Source of the DNA: Limnohabitans sp. 63ED37-2
Lineage (GTDB): Bacteria > Pseudomonadota > Gammaproteobacteria > Burkholderiales > Burkholderiaceae_C
Reading direction: 5' to 3'
NCBI RefSeq assembly: GCF_001412535.1
Contig: NZ_CP011774.1
Location: 1,979,501-2,043,500 of the forward strand
Length of the DNA: 64,000 bases
Each line of letters begins with the position of its first letter. The first letter of the stretch is position 1. This document shows, piece by piece, positions 46,180 to 54,535 of the stretch. A program made the position numbers and the translations under genes. The notes beneath the pieces were generated by a model. That model did not search any database, was not told the origin of the DNA, and saw only the letters and a program-made list of their open reading frames with translations.

Positions 46180-47408
46180 GCCACGCTCACTTTCACGGCG
46201 TGGTCGGCCCAGCTGGTGTTGTTGTAGCCGCCCGCGTTTTCCATGCGTTGTTCGGGCTGCACGTTGCCTGCGGTGTCGGTGGCTCGGCTCGCCAGGGTGA
46301 ACTGGCCCGCCGGCAGGCGCGCCGCAAAAACAAACTGCCGCCACGCAAAGCGGCCGAGGTCGGGCCCCACCATGCGCGCGAGCTGCCAGGTTTTTCCGCC
46401 GTCCAGAGAAACCTCGACCTTGGCCACCGCGTTCATGCCGCCAAACGCCACGCCATGGATCTGTGTGTCACCCGCTTTAAGCGGGGCGCCGTCCGTGCCG
46501 GGACCGTTGATCCACGACTTCACCGTCATTTCCTGCACCGATGGCTGCGACGGGTCGCCCTTCGCGCCGGGCGGTGAAATGCGGTAGCCGTGCGACATGA
46601 TGCGTGCGTCGGTCTCCTGAGCGGTGAAGGCCAGGCGTTTGACGTACTTGATGTTGTTCACGCCCGTGTAACCCGGCACGATCAAGCGCAGTGGGCCGCC
46701 GTGGGCCAGCGAAATCGGCACACCGTTCATTTCCCAGGCCAGCAGGGCATCGGCGAGTGCGGCAGCAGGCACCGAGCGTTCCACGATCACGCTCTTGGGG
46801 TCCAGTCCATCGGGGAGTTTTTCGCCGCCTGTGCCGGTGAGGTAGGCCATGCCGGCCTCCACGCCGCCCAGGGCATCCACCACCCAGCGCACCGGCACAC
46901 CGCTCCACACCACACAGCCTGCTGCGCCCACTTGCCAAGGCGTTCCACTGGGCTTGTTGGGGAAGTAGCCGCGTCCGTTGCCAGAGCATTGCAACACCAT
47001 CGCCGTGGTCTCGATGCCCATGCGCTTGAGGTCGCCCAGCGTGAGTTTGCGCGGGTTCTTCACCCCCTCGATGTTGATCTCCCAGGCATCGCGGTTGCCC
47101 AGGATCGAGGCGTCGGGCGCGGGCAGATTGTTGCGGATGTAGAGCTGCTCGGACGGCGTGATTACGCTGGTGCCGAACACACTGCGCTTGGTCTCAATGG
47201 TGGTGCTGCTGTGCACGATCAGGCTGGCCGGGTCCTTCCAGCCCACGTACGCTGGCAGAGGCTTGGCAGCACCGGCCACGGCGACGGGCGCGGTCTCACC
47301 AGCAGCGGCTGCGGTGCGGCCAAAGCTGGCCAGACCAACGGCAGCCAAAGCAGCGCCGCTGCCGGCCAGCAGGTGGCGCCGGGGGAGCGAGGTGGGTTGT
47401 TGGTTCAT
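46176..47408 (-). CDS. Periplasmic sulfite-oxidase-family molybdoenzyme (SorA/SoxC-like)
   Basis: 410 aa. Tat leader PRRHLLAGSG with hydrophobic stretch, then the sulfite oxidase fold with the molybdenum-ligand Cys C141 in LQCSGNGRGYFP, followed by a C-terminal Mo-cofactor dimerisation domain (VEVSLDGGKTWQLA). It probably oxidises sulfite or a related S-oxide and passes electrons to the overlapping cytochrome c. SorA versus SoxC or an MsrP-like role cannot be settled by eye. High GC relative to both island ends. Confidence 0.85.
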   Translation of the reverse strand: MNQQPTSLPRRHLLAGSGAALAAVGLASFGRTAAAAGETAPVAVAGAAKPLPAYVGWKDPASLIVHSSTTIETKRSVFGTSVITPSEQLYIRNNLPAPDASILGNRDAWEINIEGVKNPRKLTLGDLKRMGIETTAMVLQCSGNGRGYFPNKPSGTPWQVGAAGCVVWSGVPVRWVVDALGGVEAGMAYLTGTGGEKLPDGLDPKSVIVERSVPAAALADALLAWEMNGVPISLAHGGPLRLIVPGYTGVNNIKYVKRLAFTAQETDARIMSHGYRISPPGAKGDPSQPSVQEMTVKSWINGPGTDGAPLKAGDTQIHGVAFGGMNAVAKVEVSLDGGKTWQLARMVGPDLGRFAWRQFVFAARLPAGQFTLASRATDTAGNVQPEQRMENAGGYNNTSWADHAVKVSVA

Positions 47409-47493
47409 TTCTGGGGTCTCCGGTGGTTGGGCGTCGTGCGCCGGTTGGGGTGAAAGGGGTGAGCGGTTGATTCGTTGACAGGGACGCGGTGCC

Positions 47494-48096
47494 TCAGCCT
47501 GGCCCGGACACGGGAGGTGCCTGCAGTGCCGTCTGCGCGACCGCCAGTGCCTTCTTTTTCTGGGCCACCAGCAACAAGGGCTTGCCCTCGCGCGAGCGGA
47601 TCACCTTCCAGTGCACGTTGCTCCACCAGCCGCTGGCCTCGCGCAGGTCCACAGGCTGGTCAAAGGCATACACCGTCACCATGCCGCCCTTCTCGAAGAA
47701 CGTGGTGAGGTGGTAAGCGAGGTGACCTTCGATATCGCATGGCCGCATGAGTTGGGGAAACCCGGGCACCACGTTGGCGTCCCGCATGCCCAGGTGCATG
47801 AGCAACTGGCGCTGCTCCATGAAACTGCCCCGCAAGCTGCGCTCGTGGTATTCGTGGTCGATCGCGTCGCGCACCATCGCTGGCGGTCGCACGGCGAGCA
47901 CCCCGCCGCTGGTGCCACCGGCCAGCAAAAGCGCCGCCAGAAAACGCTGCAAGCCGCGTCGCGCCAGCAGCGGCTGCGGCTTTCGGTACAGGTGTGCCGG
48001 TGCGTCGCTGGCCTCGAAGGCGATCGCCAACTCGGCGCGCGCGCGCAAATCGAATTCGCTGTCGGGCAGGAAAGGCGCGTCGGTATCGGGGCTCAT
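47494..48096 (-). CDS. Putative membrane anti-sigma factor
   Basis: 200 aa. One hydrophobic helix (LQRFLAALLLAGGTSGGVLA, about 49-68) separates a cytoplasmic N-terminus from a periplasmic part containing CDIEGHLAYHLTTF and TVYAFDQPVDL. Its ATG overlaps the ECF sigma gene stop, the usual layout of sigma/anti-sigma pairs. It lacks an obvious zinc-binding HxxxCxxC motif; the call rests mainly on context and topology. Confidence 0.65.
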   Translation of the reverse strand: MSPDTDAPFLPDSEFDLRARAELAIAFEASDAPAHLYRKPQPLLARRGLQRFLAALLLAGGTSGGVLAVRPPAMVRDAIDHEYHERSLRGSFMEQRQLLMHLGMRDANVVPGFPQLMRPCDIEGHLAYHLTTFFEKGGMVTVYAFDQPVDLREASGWWSNVHWKVIRSREGKPLLLVAQKKKALAVAQTALQAPPVSGPG

Positions 48097-48635
48097 GTCT
48101 TGGTCCTGCGAAACGGGGTAACGTTGACATCGGCCTTGGGTGTCGCAGGTACCCCCATGGCCAGCTTCAAAGCGTCGCGCGCACGGGCTAGGCGCGACAA
48201 CACCGTGCCGGGCGCGATCTCCAGCGTCTCGGCCATCTGGGCGGTGGGCATGTCGTCGAAATAAAACAGCACCAGCACCTCGCGGTGGATGGGCGCCAGG
48301 CGCGCGAGCGCCTTGACGACATCGAGTTTGTCGTCCAGCCCCGCGTCGGGCGCCGCTTGCTCGGGCTGCTCTTCATCGTCCAGCGACTGCATGCTGGGTG
48401 CGGCCTGGCGAAAGGCGGCGCGGCGCATGATCTGAAAGAGCCAAGCCCGTGCCAGCGCAGCGTCGCGCAGTTGCTCCCGGTGCTTCCAGGCGTTGGCAAA
48501 ACAGTCTTGCACCACGTCTTCGGCAATGGCGCGCGAACCAGTGAGCGCCCACGCACTGCGCAGCAAAAAACGGTAGTGCTCACGCACCCATTGGTTATAG
48601 CGGGACTCGGCAGACTGGAACAGCATGGTGATCAA
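48093..48635 (-). CDS. ECF RNA polymerase sigma factor
   Basis: 180 aa. Region 2 (RSAWALTGSRAIAEDVVQDCFANAWKH area) and region 4 (LAPIHREVLVLFYFDDMPTA then QMAETLEIAPGTVLSRLARA) are both present. It overlaps its presumed anti-sigma factor. Likely drives the sulfite-dehydrogenase cluster; the signal is unknown. Confidence 0.9.
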   Translation of the reverse strand: MITMLFQSAESRYNQWVREHYRFLLRSAWALTGSRAIAEDVVQDCFANAWKHREQLRDAALARAWLFQIMRRAAFRQAAPSMQSLDDEEQPEQAAPDAGLDDKLDVVKALARLAPIHREVLVLFYFDDMPTAQMAETLEIAPGTVLSRLARARDALKLAMGVPATPKADVNVTPFRRTKT

Positions 48636-48696
48636 GAGCGCTGCGTGGCTTGGTTCATTCCGTGGCGCTCATCGGTACTTTCCCTAGGGCTGTCGA

Positions 48697-49056
48697 TCAA
48701 GGCCCCCGCGTCCCACCCAGCGACGGAAATTCCGCTTCCGCACCTTTGGCTGTGCGCTGCTGCAGGGTGTGCAGTCGGCGTTGCATGCTCTGGATCTCCA
48801 CCGTCTGCCCGGCAATGATTTCCTCGGCCAACTGCCGGGTGACAGGATCGCGCCCATGCTGCAACACCAGCCGCGCCATGTCCACAGCGCCGGCGTGGTG
48901 CGGAATCATCATCGCCAGAAAGTCCTGGTCGGCCTGGCCTGCGTAGCCCGGGCTGTGCATGGCCTGCATCATGCGGGCCATCGATTCGTCCATATCCCGC
49001 TGGAATGCGCTGGTGTGCGCGGCGCTGGCGCCGTGGCTGGTGTGCGCGCCGCTCAT
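48697..49056 (-). CDS. DUF305-family protein
   Basis: 119 aa. MIPHHAGAVDMARLVL is the diagnostic DUF305 motif of this ferritin-like helical family, often next to copper or heavy-metal genes. There is no clear signal peptide. Its ATG overlaps the stop of the YncE-like gene upstream. Confidence 0.9.
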   Translation of the reverse strand: MSGAHTSHGASAAHTSAFQRDMDESMARMMQAMHSPGYAGQADQDFLAMMIPHHAGAVDMARLVLQHGRDPVTRQLAEEIIAGQTVEIQSMQRRLHTLQQRTAKGAEAEFPSLGGTRGP

Positions 49057-50447
49057 GCCGTCTGGCCCTTCTCGCCCACACGCACGTAGACGAGGTTGAT
49101 GCTCTTTTTGTTGCGCAGCGCGCCAGAGGGCAGCGTCAGATTGCCCAGGGGGATCTGCGCAATGAAGGTCGGGCGCAGCGGGTCGCTCACATCAAATGCA
49201 CTGCACACGGTCTGGCCCGCGTTGGGCGTGCCGGGCAGCTCGTCCTGTTCGTGGGCCACATACAGCAGCGTGTTCTCGGGGTTGGTCCACAACCCGTGCG
49301 ACTCGCGGCCACGGCTGGAGAAGGTGCCCACCACCTTGCGCTGTCCGCCCGGAGCGCTGCGGTCGATGATGGCGATCGGGCTCGACGCCACGCCGCCGGG
49401 GCCACCATCGTCGATGCGCGCCAGGCTGGCATAGACCACGCTGCCGCGCGCATTGCGCACGAACTCAACGTGGTTGGGCCGAGCGCCCATGCCGAGTGGC
49501 ACGGTGTCGATCAGGTCGAAGCCACCCTGCGTCGAGCGGCAAGACACCGCATCAGCCAGCTTGTGCGAGAACCACACCTCGGCACCGTCGGGTGTGGTCT
49601 TCATGAAGGGCGTGAAGCCGGGTTTGTCCTGTGCGCTGATGTCCAGCGTGGTCAGCCGCTGCGGTTGGCTGTGGCCATCCGCGCCGGGGTTGACGCGGAA
49701 CACGTCGATCTTCGACACCTTCTGGCTGGCCACAAAGGCCAACGTACCCTCACGGTTGAACCACACCTGCGCCGGGCCGCTCAGTGTGGGCAGGTATTGG
49801 CGAACCGCGCTGGAGCCCGGGCTGTCGGCCCCCTTGAGCTGGCGAACGGCACGATCGACGCCGACGATGGCAATGCGGTCTTCACCGCGCAGCGTGACCC
49901 ACAGCTCGCGGCCGTTGCGCGTGAAAGTGGGCTCGTGCGGTTCGCGGCCCAGCAGCAGGCCACTACTCAGGCGCTCGGGGTTGGTGGTGGGCCCAGACGC
50001 AGGGTTGGGTGTGTTGCCGATGACGCGGCGCTGCTCGGCGTCGATCAGATAAATGTTGCTGGAGCCGCGCCCGCTGGTGGCCAGCAGCCGGCCGTCGGGC
50101 GACGGCACCGCGCCGTGGGCGTCGATGCAGCCGTGGTACAGCGGCTTGTGGATCATCGCCGCGTGTGTCGGCGCCACGCCGGCGGTGACGTAGCGAAATG
50201 GAGGCCGCGGGTCTTCGTCGAAGCTGGTCAGGTTGATCGTGCTCTCGACGGTGTTCGTCTTCGGATCGATGACGACCAGCGTGTTGGAGTCTTCATTGGT
50301 GATGAAGACGCGGTCGCGCGGGTCGATGCCGGTGGCTGCGGCTCCCGCTGAAGCGCCGGACGGGGCCTGGGCATGTGCTGCGGGCAGCGCGCTGGCTGCC
50401 GCGGCGGCCAGGGTGTACTTGAGAATGTCGCGGCGTTGGGTGGTCAT
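49053..50447 (-). CDS. Exported YncE-like beta-propeller protein
   Basis: 464 aa. Tat-type start TTQRRDILKYTLAAAAA, then repeated propeller blades such as RVFITNEDSNTLVVIDPKTN, LLATSGRGSSNIYLID and LLYVAHEQDELPG. Probably periplasmic binding or scaffold protein; no catalytic residues recognised. Lies between the two sigma/anti-sigma pairs. Confidence 0.82.
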   Translation of the reverse strand: MTTQRRDILKYTLAAAAASALPAAHAQAPSGASAGAAATGIDPRDRVFITNEDSNTLVVIDPKTNTVESTINLTSFDEDPRPPFRYVTAGVAPTHAAMIHKPLYHGCIDAHGAVPSPDGRLLATSGRGSSNIYLIDAEQRRVIGNTPNPASGPTTNPERLSSGLLLGREPHEPTFTRNGRELWVTLRGEDRIAIVGVDRAVRQLKGADSPGSSAVRQYLPTLSGPAQVWFNREGTLAFVASQKVSKIDVFRVNPGADGHSQPQRLTTLDISAQDKPGFTPFMKTTPDGAEVWFSHKLADAVSCRSTQGGFDLIDTVPLGMGARPNHVEFVRNARGSVVYASLARIDDGGPGGVASSPIAIIDRSAPGGQRKVVGTFSSRGRESHGLWTNPENTLLYVAHEQDELPGTPNAGQTVCSAFDVSDPLRPTFIAQIPLGNLTLPSGALRNKKSINLVYVRVGEKGQTA

Positions 50448-50609
50448 GTGTGCTTTCTGAGTTGGTGTGGAGAGTGATCGCTTGGGTCGTTAGCCGGCAG
50501 CCGCCGATGAACCACTGCCCAGCGCTTGCTTCAGGTCAAGAGCGCGGCTCAGGCCGTTTCATTCCCTGGCGCGAGCCGACAGCGCGTCGCGCCGACGCCG
50601 CCCTGGCCT

Positions 50610-51509
50610 TCAGCGCGGGGTGCCAAGTTGCCGATAGACCTCGGCCGACACCTGCGCCAGCACGCTGCGGTCGGCGTCGGACGACAGGGCGTAGCCGAAG
50701 GGACCGTCGACCCAGTAGAAGACATTGACCGCACCTTCGCGTGCGAAGCGGAAGGCCGTGTCTGTGTTCTTCACGCCGGCCTGCAGTGCCTTGTCCGGCC
50801 CCGCGGCACTGCCCACGTCGGCGACATCGTTGGACACGTACAGCGTCAGTTTGCTGCCGAGCTCGTTGCGGTACATGAACTGCGCAACCGGCCCCTGGCC
50901 ACCCGGCAACAGGCGCCCGCCTTCCAGCGTGTAGCCCTGGGCCTGCAGGTGCGGCGGCTTCATCGGCGCGCCCATGCGCTTGGACAGCCATGCCACCAAC
51001 TGGTCCTCGTGCGCCGCGTCCACCTCGACCGGGCGGCGCGCGTCGGGACTGTATACCGCGTGAGCCACCGCCGCGCGCTGCGCGAAGCCGCCCGCTGACG
51101 CCAGCGTCAGGCCGCGCTCGGCGGGTGCCGCGGCGGCCATGCGGCCGGCATCGTCGCCCCCCGCGGGCAGGCCGCCCCGCAAGCCCCAGCCAGTCGCGCC
51201 GCTGATGACGGCGATGGCGATCCCAGCGGCCAGGCGCTGGAGGTACCAAGGCGTCTGCGGCACGGCGCGCGGGCGCGCCGATTTCAGCAGGCGCTGCGGC
51301 GGCTGTTCATCCAGCACGGGATCGAGCAAGGCGTGCAGTTTGCGCTTCTGCGCCCGGTAGGCCTCCAGGAGCTGCGCGTCTTCAGGGCGTGCGGCCAGAT
51401 AAGCGGCGATCTCGACCTGGCGCTCAGCGGGCAGGCGGCCATCAACGAACGCATGCAGGTCGGCCTCGGTGACCGGGGGAATGGACGGTGGCGGACGGTC
51501 GGTATTCAT
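50610..51509 (-). CDS. Anti-sigma factor with one membrane helix
   Basis: 299 aa. The N-terminus (VTEADLHAFVDGRLPAERQ, EIAAYLAARPE) is the helical anti-sigma domain, followed by a transmembrane segment near 90-108 (AAGIAIAVISGATGWGL) and a large periplasmic region. It starts 19 bp after the ECF sigma gene stop. Confidence 0.85.
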   Translation of the reverse strand: MNTDRPPPSIPPVTEADLHAFVDGRLPAERQVEIAAYLAARPEDAQLLEAYRAQKRKLHALLDPVLDEQPPQRLLKSARPRAVPQTPWYLQRLAAGIAIAVISGATGWGLRGGLPAGGDDAGRMAAAAPAERGLTLASAGGFAQRAAVAHAVYSPDARRPVEVDAAHEDQLVAWLSKRMGAPMKPPHLQAQGYTLEGGRLLPGGQGPVAQFMYRNELGSKLTLYVSNDVADVGSAAGPDKALQAGVKNTDTAFRFAREGAVNVFYWVDGPFGYALSSDADRSVLAQVSAEVYRQLGTPR

Positions 51510-51528
51510 GGGTTGCTTCGCAATATAT

Positions 51529-52032
51529 TCATTTGACGACTTTCAGCCGCACCGGTTCTGCGCGGCCTTCCATCAGGCCGCGCAGGCGCTCACGGCCTCG
51601 CGACAGGCGCGACATCACGGTGCCGATGGGGATACCCAGGGCCTGCGCCACATCGGCATAGGCCATGTCTTCCAGCGTCACCAGAAGAAGCACTTCCTTC
51701 TGCTCGACGGGCAGCAAGTCCAGTGCAGCCTGCAGATCCAGTACAGCCAGCCTGTCGGTTTGTGTCGGCGCCACCGGCACTTCGGGCGTGTCGTCGTCCA
51801 TGGTCACGGTGTGCAGCCTGGGACGGCGCACGCCATCGACGTGCAGGTTGTGCATGATGCTGAAGAGCCAGGCGCGCATGTCGGCCACGCCGCCCCACAG
51901 GTTCGACTTGGCCCAGGCCCGCTCCAGCGTGTCCTGCACCAGATCGTCGGCGTCGTCACGGTTGTTCACCAGCGCGCGCGAATAGCGGCGCAGGCGCGGC
52001 ACCCAGCTCAGCAGGCTTGCGTCGTCTTGCAT
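51529..52032 (-). CDS. ECF RNA polymerase sigma factor
   Basis: 167 aa from ATG 52032. Region 2: RYSRALVNNRDDADDLVQDT, then MRAWLFSIMHNLHVD; region 4: LPVEQKEVLLLVTLEDMAYA and IPIGTVMSRLSRGRERL. An in-frame extension to 52224 is a shadow of the next gene. Paired with the anti-sigma factor just downstream. Confidence 0.9.
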   Translation of the reverse strand: MQDDASLLSWVPRLRRYSRALVNNRDDADDLVQDTLERAWAKSNLWGGVADMRAWLFSIMHNLHVDGVRRPRLHTVTMDDDTPEVPVAPTQTDRLAVLDLQAALDLLPVEQKEVLLLVTLEDMAYADVAQALGIPIGTVMSRLSRGRERLRGLMEGRAEPVRLKVVK

Positions 52033-52078
52033 CGGGGGGTCGTGGCCTGAGGGACTGGACGGAAGTCGACAGCAAATG

Positions 52079-52468
52079 TCATTCCTTGATGATGTGCCAG
52101 ACGTCTTTGAAGTTGTCGCCGGCGCGGTCGCCGGGCTTCTGGTCGGCCTGGTAGGTGTAGACCGGCTTGCCCTTGTAGGCCCACTGGCGCGCACCGTCGT
52201 CGCGCATGACGATCGTGTATGCACCGGCGGGTTGGTCGCTGGCGGCGGCCATCGCGGGCGGCCACAGCGCGGCGCAGCCGCCGTTGCAGGTGCTCTTGCC
52301 GCTGCCTGCCACGTCCTTGTCGAAGGTGTAGAGCGTCATGCCCTTGGCGTCGACCAGCGCGCCGTTGGCGAGCTTGGCCGGCGCGTCGGCAGCCATAGCG
52401 CCGGTGAGTGGTGCCGCGAAGGAAGCCGCTGTGATCAGCAGCGCGGCCAGAGTCGAAAGGTGCTTCAT
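52079..52468 (-). CDS. Exported COG4315-type lipoprotein-like repeat protein
   Basis: 129 aa with Sec signal ending near GAMAAD. The mature part has the pattern VDAKGMTLYTFDKD, CNGGCAALWPP and YKGKPVYTYQADQKPGD, as in secreted DUF-type proteins that share the LYTFDxD and CxxxCAxxWPP motifs. The two cysteines may form a disulfide. It commonly sits with ECF sigma genes, as here. Confidence 0.82.
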   Translation of the reverse strand: MKHLSTLAALLITAASFAAPLTGAMAADAPAKLANGALVDAKGMTLYTFDKDVAGSGKSTCNGGCAALWPPAMAAASDQPAGAYTIVMRDDGARQWAYKGKPVYTYQADQKPGDRAGDNFKDVWHIIKE

Positions 52469-52516
52469 GGGGTTGTCCTTTAGGGTCTGGTGGAGAGTAG
52501 CCACGCTGCGTGCCGT

Positions 52517-52948
52517 TCAGTAAGCCGCAGCCACCGCCAGCTTGGGGTCGATCTGCCAGGTTTCACTGACGATCTTGCCTTCACGGAACGTCAGCACGTA
52601 GCGCACCTTGATGGGCATCTTGCCTTCGAAGACGACGTTGGCCGAGACGGTGGCGCCCTTGGGGTTGGCCGATTCTTCAATCTGGCCGACTGTGAGCTTC
52701 AGTGGGCCGACGGCCTTGCCGAACTTCTCCCAGGTGCCGCGAATGGCATCGGTGGTGGCATAGGTGCCGTCGAGTGGGCCGCCTACCCAGTTCAGCTGGG
52801 CCTGGTCGGCATAGGCACGCATGACGATCTGGGTGTCGCCCGAGGCGATGGCCTGGAAGTGCGTGCGGGCGTCGTCGCTGGGGGCGGCGAAGGCGCTGCC
52901 GGAGGCGAGCGTCAGGGCGGTGGCGGCGAAAGCGAAAGTCTTGAACAT
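52517..52948 (-). CDS. Exported NTF2-like (SnoaL-type) protein
   Basis: 143 aa with signal peptide ending SAFAAP. DDARTHFQAIASGD and MRAYADQAQLNWVGGPLDG match the NTF2-like cone fold; YVLTFREGKIVSETWQID is the typical C-terminal strand. Ligand or activity unknown. First gene of the minus-strand GC-rich block. Confidence 0.8.
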   Translation of the reverse strand: MFKTFAFAATALTLASGSAFAAPSDDARTHFQAIASGDTQIVMRAYADQAQLNWVGGPLDGTYATTDAIRGTWEKFGKAVGPLKLTVGQIEESANPKGATVSANVVFEGKMPIKVRYVLTFREGKIVSETWQIDPKLAVAAAY

Positions 52949-53109
52949 TGTGGGCTCCGATGAAGGGTTGGTGTGAAGTGAAGGGGGGTGAGTGCTGGAC
53001 GAAGGGTCCGATAGGTCCCGACAAAAGAGCAGACGGCGTCGGCATGCGGTCTATTCCAGAGCGTGCAAAGAAATTTAGGGTCAGGGCCCTGGGCCGTGAA
53101 TTCGAGGCT

Positions 53110-53443
53110 TCAGCCCAGCAGGGCCGGCACCCAGCGGTTGATGAGCGCGCCTCCGACGATGAGCCAGCCGAACAAGATCAACGCCAGCAGCAGCGGCTTG
53201 GCCCCGGCCTTGCGAATGGCGCCGATGTGCGTGGCCAGGCCGAGCGCAGCCATCGCCATCGCCAGCAGCGCGGTGTCAATCTCGATCGTCACTGCCACCA
53301 CCGACGCCGGCAGCCATTGCAGCGAATTGAGCAACACAACCGCGACGAAGCCGAAGGCGAACCAGGGCACAGCGAGTTGACCCTTGGCGTGAGCATGCTC
53401 TGCCTCCACCAGGGCTTGCAGGGTGCTGTCGCGCGCCAGCCAA
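53110..53443 (-). pseudogene. yeiH-like C-terminal fragment
   Basis: Encodes VPWFAFGFVAVVLLNS, TIEIDTALLAMAMAALGL and THIGAIRKAGAKPLLLAL, the C-terminal about 100 residues of the YeiH/UPF0324 putative sulfate exporter family. The N-terminal two thirds are gone; upstream the sequence switches to a photolyase fragment on the same strand. Confidence 0.85.
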
Positions 53444-53638
53444 GCGGTGCGCGCTGGTACGCACAAAGCCCCAAGGGCTGGTCAGCTGCAGCCCGGTGTC
53501 GTGCACATACACCGGCAGCAGCCATGTGCTGCGCTGTTTGGCCAATGCGATGGCTTGTTGCAGGGCCGGGTTGTCGTGCAGGCGCAGGTCGTTTCTGAAC
53601 CAGTAGATAACGCCAGAGCAAACTTTTGAAGAGGTCAT
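53444..53638 (-). pseudogene. Photolyase/cryptochrome (DASH-like) N-terminal fragment
   Basis: ATG at 53638 followed by VIYWFRNDLRLHDNPALQQA, then STWLLPVYVHD and TSPWGFVRTSAHR, the start of the photolyase alpha/beta domain. Family similarity stops near 53444 and a yeiH 3' end follows in another frame, so about 60 of the expected more than 400 residues remain. No FAD-binding part is present. Confidence 0.85.
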
Positions 53639-53888
53639 TTTTAGGTGCAGTACCTTGCATATGTAATAGTTGAATCTTCCCTCAAATCAATACACTCATG
53701 ATTTGGCTACGATTTCAGAATCTGCAAAAACCAAGATCGGTTATGAAATAACGAAGTTAACGGATGAACAAACTCGAAATCGCCCTATTGACCCCATCAA
53801 ACCTGTGTCGCGAAGTTAGCGCCTAACCGTAAATGTGCTTATACGTACTCAACAGATAATCAAAGCAGAGTCAAAAGATAATCCCACA
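53639..53888. other. Low-GC boundary region, no gene seen
   Basis: Composition changes here from GC-rich to AT-rich. GTTAGCGCCTAAC at about 53815 is a short imperfect palindrome. No open frame or promoter is convincing. Confidence 0.4.
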
Positions 53889-54107
53889 ATGTCCAAACCA
53901 GCTCGCTCACGCATAAAAAACTGCGAACACTGCAACACAGTGAGCTCAACGCTTTATCGAGTTGTCACGGATAAATCGGGCACTTGGGTCTTGATTTGCG
54001 ACACCTGCCGAATGAGAGCTGAAGGACGTGCAGAATACCGATACGGTGGAATACGCCAGAGTTTTCCCCTTTTCCTCTTTGATATCAACAACTTAGTGTT
54101 TCGCTAA
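53889..54107 (+). CDS. Small zinc-ribbon-like protein
   Basis: 72 aa from ATG 53889. Two CxxC pairs, C12/C15 (NCEHCN) and C37/C40 (CDTC), 21 residues apart, would bind one zinc. The N-terminus is basic. The C-terminus ends FPLFLFDINNLVF, unusual for a soluble zinc ribbon. No named family recognised. It may bind nucleic acid. Confidence 0.55.
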   Translation: MSKPARSRIKNCEHCNTVSSTLYRVVTDKSGTWVLICDTCRMRAEGRAEYRYGGIRQSFPLFLFDINNLVFR

Positions 54108-54535
54108 AACCTCAAAATAGTATAGAAGTAGTATACTGATGTAGTATTAATTTAGTAATTTTTTAAGCTCTTTTGAATACTATTAATCTATAACTGATTT
54201 TCATCAGCACAACTGGTGGTGAATTTTTTAGATCTTTTTTAGTACAAAAAAAGTTCGATTCACCTCCCCACCCACGCAACTTTAAACCCCTGCCGAAAAC
54301 CGTACTACTGCATCAGCCATGACTCCGATGCAGCGACAGGCGTGAGTTGTTACCGCATGCGAGCCTCACGCATAACGCCTAACAAGCTGCCAGTGAGCAT
54401 GGCGAGGATGTACGAAAAGATGCTCAGCTTAAAGCAGTACTACAGACGTACTTCTGGCAGCCGTCTTTTAGCATGCCCACGCACAAGCCACTCGTTCCGT
54501 TACCATGTTGGGTAACAAGCATTGGGGAGATGGAC
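54108..54535. repeat. AT-rich intergenic region with GTAGTAT repeats and a long-range inverted repeat
   Basis: CCTCAAAATAGTATAGAAG at 54110 resembles the island-left-end repeat (39608): TAGTATA units at 54118, 54129 and a TAGTATT at 54142 in 11- and 13-bp steps. GCTGCCAG near 54389 and CTGGCAGC near 54452 form distant inverted arms. No gene is supported. Confidence 0.5.

Noticed and set aside
54375..54465. GCCTAACAAG with distant inverted arms resembling an integron attC site
   Set aside because: The matching GTTRRRY core at the other end is missing, the arms are too far apart, and no integrase of integron type is seen.
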